A stretch of DNA of 35,571 nucleotides, from the NCBI GenBank assembly GCA_021793575.1, contig JAJYSM010000034.1, positions 1 through 35,571 of the forward strand, written 5' to 3'. Positions 33,436 to 35,571 of the stretch are shown here, one piece after another; position 1 is the first letter of the stretch; each line of letters starts with the position of its first letter. The notes beneath the pieces are model-generated. The model was not told where the DNA came from. It searched no databases and saw only the letters and a program-made list of their open reading frames with translations. The position numbers and the translations under genes were made by a program. This DNA is from Pseudomonadota bacterium (GTDB lineage Bacteria > Pseudomonadota > Gammaproteobacteria > Xanthomonadales > Rhodanobacteraceae).

Positions 33436-33624
33436 ATGCTCACGCCCGCCGCCATTTCCTGCCCGTACTGCGGCGAGCCGATCGAGATCCTGATCGATGC
33501 CTCCGCCGGGGATCAGCGCTACATCGAGGACTGCCAGGTCTGCTGCCGCCCGATCGCTCTGAGCGTGCAGGTGGACGCCGACGGCGACGCGCAGGTGCAT
33601 GCGGCGGGCGAGAACGAAGCCTGA
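33436..33624 (+). CDS. CPXCG-motif cysteine-rich protein
   Basis: This is a 62-residue protein of the CPXCG family. It carries C9PYC12 near the start and C33QVC36C37 near the middle, a likely small zinc-binding fold, followed by an acidic tail (DADGDAQVHAAGENEA). Function unknown. The ATG at 33436 gives the family's normal N-terminus. Its end is followed 13 bases later by the GTG start of the PIN-domain gene, or overlaps it if that gene uses the ATG at 33599. Confidence 0.85.
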   Translation: MLTPAAISCPYCGEPIEILIDASAGDQRYIEDCQVCCRPIALSVQVDADGDAQVHAAGENEA

Positions 33625-33637
33625 CCGGGCGACTGCC

Positions 33638-34093
33638 GTGACGCCGCCGCCGCGCATCGTGCTGGACACCAACGTGTGCCTGGATCTGTTCGTGTTCCGC
33701 GAGCCGCTGTGCTCGCACCTGCTGGCGGCGCTGCAGCGCGGCGCGGTGCAGGCGGTGACGCGCGAGGACTGCCGCGACGAGTGGCGGCGCGTGCTGCATT
33801 ACCCGCAGCTGCCGATCGACGCCGCCCTGCGGCTGCGCGCGAGCGCCGCGTTCGACGCCTGGGTGCGGCTGCTGCCGGCGCAAGAGTCGACTCCGGCCGA
33901 CGACACGGCGCTGCCGCGCTGCGCCGATCCGGACGACCAGATGTTCCTGCAGCTGGCGCTGGCCTCCGGCGCGCGCTGGCTGCTCAGCAAGGACAACGCG
34001 CTGCTCACGCTCGACCGCCGCACGCGCGCCAGCGGGCTGTTCGCGATCTGCCTGCCGCAGCAGTGGTCGGTAGCCGCGGCCGCGTCGCCCTGA
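33638..34093 (+). CDS. PIN-domain protein (COG1569-like, possible ribonuclease toxin)
   Basis: This is a predicted Mg-dependent RNase fold of 151 residues. The family acidic residues are in IVLDTNVCLDLF (D10), REDCRDEW, CADPDDQMFLQLALASG and LLSKDNALLTLD. This subgroup is often annotated as a toxin of a toxin-antitoxin pair, but no antitoxin-like gene is beside it; the upstream neighbour is the CPXCG protein. The GTG at 33638 starts just before the first conserved strand; an ATG at 33599 would overlap the CPXCG gene. Whether it is a toxin or a housekeeping nuclease is open. Confidence 0.82.
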   Translation: MTPPPRIVLDTNVCLDLFVFREPLCSHLLAALQRGAVQAVTREDCRDEWRRVLHYPQLPIDAALRLRASAAFDAWVRLLPAQESTPADDTALPRCADPDDQMFLQLALASGARWLLSKDNALLTLDRRTRASGLFAICLPQQWSVAAAASP

Positions 34094-34100
34094 GCCGGGC

Positions 34101-34739
34101 TCAGGCGCCTTCGATCAGGCCGATCGCCTGCGCCTGCAGTGCGGCGCGGGTGGCCGCATCGGCGCCCGGCGTCACCGGCCGGCTCAGATCCCACAGCAGC
34201 TGCGTGCGGAAGCCCAGCGCGGCCGCGTCCTGTGCCGTCCACAGCACGCAGACATCGCGCGCCAGTCCGCATACGTGCACCTCCTCCACGCCGCGTTCGC
34301 GCAGCCAGCCGGCCAGCCCGGTGACGGGACGCCGGCCGTCCGGGCCGTGGTTTTCGCGGAAGCCGCTGTAGGAGTCCACGGCGGGATCGCGGCCCTTGCG
34401 GATCAACACGTCCAGCGCCGACCAGTCCACCCGCGGATCGAGCTCGGCGCCGGCGCTGCCCTGCACGCAGTGATCCGGCCACAGCGTCTGCGGCTGGCCG
34501 TACAGCGCGATGCGCTCGAACGGCTGGCGGCCCGCGTGCGAGCTGGCGAACGAGACGTGGCCGCGCGGGTGCCAGTCCTGCGTGGCTGCCACGTGGCGAT
34601 AGCGGCCCGCGCGCAGCAGCCGGTCGATGCCCGGCACGATCGCGTCGCCGGTGTGGCAGGCCAGCGCGCCGCCGGGCATGAAGTCCGGCTGCAGGTCGAC
34701 CACGATCAGGGCGGTGCGGGGCGACATAGCGGGTGGCAT
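34101..34739 (-). CDS. pncA: Nicotinamidase PncA
   Basis: PncA deamidates nicotinamide to nicotinate for NAD salvage in the cytoplasm. The 212-residue protein has the catalytic triad D15 (LIVVDLQPDF), K115 (LIRKGRDP) and C164 (GLARDVCVLWTA), and metal ligands D55, H57 and H61 in TQDWHPRGHVSF. LWPDHCVQGSAGAEL and DSYSGFREN are further family marks. The ATG at 34739 or the one at 34727 (MSPRTALIVVDLQ) may be the start; neither has a clear ribosome site. It converges on the PIN gene with only 7 bases between stops. Confidence 0.95.
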   Translation of the reverse strand: MPPAMSPRTALIVVDLQPDFMPGGALACHTGDAIVPGIDRLLRAGRYRHVAATQDWHPRGHVSFASSHAGRQPFERIALYGQPQTLWPDHCVQGSAGAELDPRVDWSALDVLIRKGRDPAVDSYSGFRENHGPDGRRPVTGLAGWLRERGVEEVHVCGLARDVCVLWTAQDAAALGFRTQLLWDLSRPVTPGADAATRAALQAQAIGLIEGA

Positions 34740-34843
34740 GGGCGGCGGCTCGCGCGGGGATGCCGCCGCAGTCTAGCGCCGCGGGCAGCGTCTGCGCCGC
34801 CGTGCATAATGCCCCACGGAACCACGGCCAGCGCGGAGTAGGC

Positions 34844-35224
34844 ATGCCATTCGATCAATCGTGGATGGGCTACGGCATCGTCGGCGGCCTGCAGGCCGGG
34901 TTGATTTCCACGCTGGCTGCGCTGCTGCTGTTCGGCCTGTTTCACTGGCTGGGCCGGCGCCACGGCTGGAGCTACGGCCCGCAGATCGGCTGGTCGTTTC
35001 TGCTGGCCACGCTGCTGACCGCCGGCGGCGACCTGTGGAACCTGTTCTATTTCAACTATGGTCGGCTGCAGTCGCTGGACCTGCTGCGCGCCGAGCTGGC
35101 GCAGGTGCATGACCCCGACAGCCTCGGCATGCGCGCGCTGTGCGAGCTGCTCGGCGTGGCGCTGGGCATCGCGGCGGGCGTGCTGCTGTGCCAGCTGGAC
35201 TGGCGGCGCTGGTTCCGCCGCTGA
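34844..35224 (+). CDS. Small membrane protein, uncharacterised (126 aa)
   Basis: This is a 126-residue protein with about three hydrophobic segments: one at about 10-30 (IVGGLQAGLISTLAALLLFGL), one at about 46-62 (IGWSFLLATLLTAGGDL) and one near 95-115 (CELLGVALGIAAGVLLCQL), ending in a basic WRRWFRR. No known domain. The ATG at 34844 has GGAG 7 bases upstream. Its stop is 9 bases from the stop of the partial hemerythrin-like gene on the opposite strand. Confidence 0.78.
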   Translation: MPFDQSWMGYGIVGGLQAGLISTLAALLLFGLFHWLGRRHGWSYGPQIGWSFLLATLLTAGGDLWNLFYFNYGRLQSLDLLRAELAQVHDPDSLGMRALCELLGVALGIAAGVLLCQLDWRRWFRR

Positions 35225-35233
35225 GGCCGCCGC

Positions 35234-35571
35234 TCACGCGGTGGCGTGGGCGGCGATGTGGCGGTACTGGCCCGGCGGCAGGTAGAGCGGAAACAGGGTG
35301 GACTCCTCCTGCCGCAGCAGCTGGCTCAGCGCACTCGCGGCGCGTGCCACATCGGCGACGAAATGCCGGCGGCTGCCGCGATGCCACGGTGCGCCCAGAT
35401 ATTCGGCAAGGATCGCCTCGATGCCCAGCGCGTGGCGCTGCACGTCGGCCTGCACCGAGCGGAAGTGGATCATGGTGCCGGTATCGCGCCCCAGCGCCCA
35501 GTTCAGATAGGGGTAGAACTGCACGCCCTTGAGCAGGGTGGTGCGGTGGAAACAGTCGGCGAAATTGCGCA
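35234..35571 (-). CDS. Hemerythrin-like (HHE) domain protein, partial
   Basis: This gene continues beyond the window; 111-112 C-terminal residues are visible. They read NFADCFHRTTLLKG, FYPYLNWALG, IHFRSVQADVQRHALGIEAI and RQEESTLFPLYLPPGQYRHI. The helical pattern with RxEExxLFPLY resembles the last helix of hemerythrin-like HHE domains, which bind a di-iron site, but the first histidines lie outside. A GTG at 35522-35524 is inside the frame and is not the true start. The assignment is moderate. Confidence 0.6.
   Translation of the reverse strand, partial: RNFADCFHRTTLLKGVQFYPYLNWALGRDTGTMIHFRSVQADVQRHALGIEAILAEYLGAPWHRGSRRHFVADVARAASALSQLLRQEESTLFPLYLPPGQYRHIAAHATA

Noticed and set aside
1-35571. 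CRISPR arrays, insertion sequences, prophage genes, tRNA or rRNA
   Set aside because: Reading through both strands I saw no spaced repeats, transposase or integrase motifs, or RNA gene signatures.

Overview
The window is a GC-rich, densely coding chromosomal segment. The gene content suggests a gammaproteobacterium of the Xanthomonadales/Lysobacterales, probably Rhodanobacteraceae (Rhodanobacter/Dyella-like). The pointers are the lipB-lipA pair followed by a tail-specific protease, a large TonB-dependent receptor, a split NrdJa/NrdJb class II ribonucleotide reductase with a lysine/alanine-rich histone-like gene between the halves, and many GTG starts and short intergenic gaps. This placement is inference from protein families, not from a search.

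Left part (1-12.6 kb): lipB, lipA and prc run rightward as one tight unit and end at a strong hairpin/T-run terminator near 4.15 kb. Convergent to it is a 964-residue TonB-dependent receptor. Further right, on the minus strand, lie a phosphate-binding-like protein fused to LysM, a HAD phosphatase and an M17 leucyl aminopeptidase, probably co-transcribed and closed by a terminator at 7.42 kb, plus a DegP/DegQ-type periplasmic serine protease transcribed divergently from the reductase locus.

Centre (12.6-17.9 kb), the most unusual part: a cobalamin-dependent ribonucleotide reductase locus. A palindrome resembling an NrdR box lies upstream. nrdJa carries a 375-residue LAGLIDADG intein inserted exactly before the thiyl-radical cysteine. 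The intein ends in Gly-Gln instead of the usual His-Asn. A histone H1/AlgP-like gene follows, then nrdJb, which encodes the C-terminal zinc-ribbon/redox part. Both intergenic gaps hold stem-loops without U-runs. nrdJb itself contains an A9 tract forming an in-frame slippery heptamer, and a REP-like palindrome read through in frame.

Right part (18-35.6 kb): small housekeeping and accessory genes. They include a GFA-family gene broken by one in-frame TAA, three GNAT acetyltransferases, an M14 peptidase, a nitronate monooxygenase-like protein, a zinc-ribbon/bPH2 membrane protein, an acyltransferase-3 membrane protein, an MFS transporter, the decayed and internally deleted remnant of an Asp/Glu racemase, an M48 Ste24-type protease, a type B carboxylesterase, a DUF3309-like peptide, trmO, a di-haem cytochrome c4, a quinone oxidoreductase, a CPXCG protein next to a PIN-domain protein, pncA, and a partial hemerythrin-like gene at the edge. 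I saw no tRNA, rRNA, CRISPR array, transposase or prophage gene.
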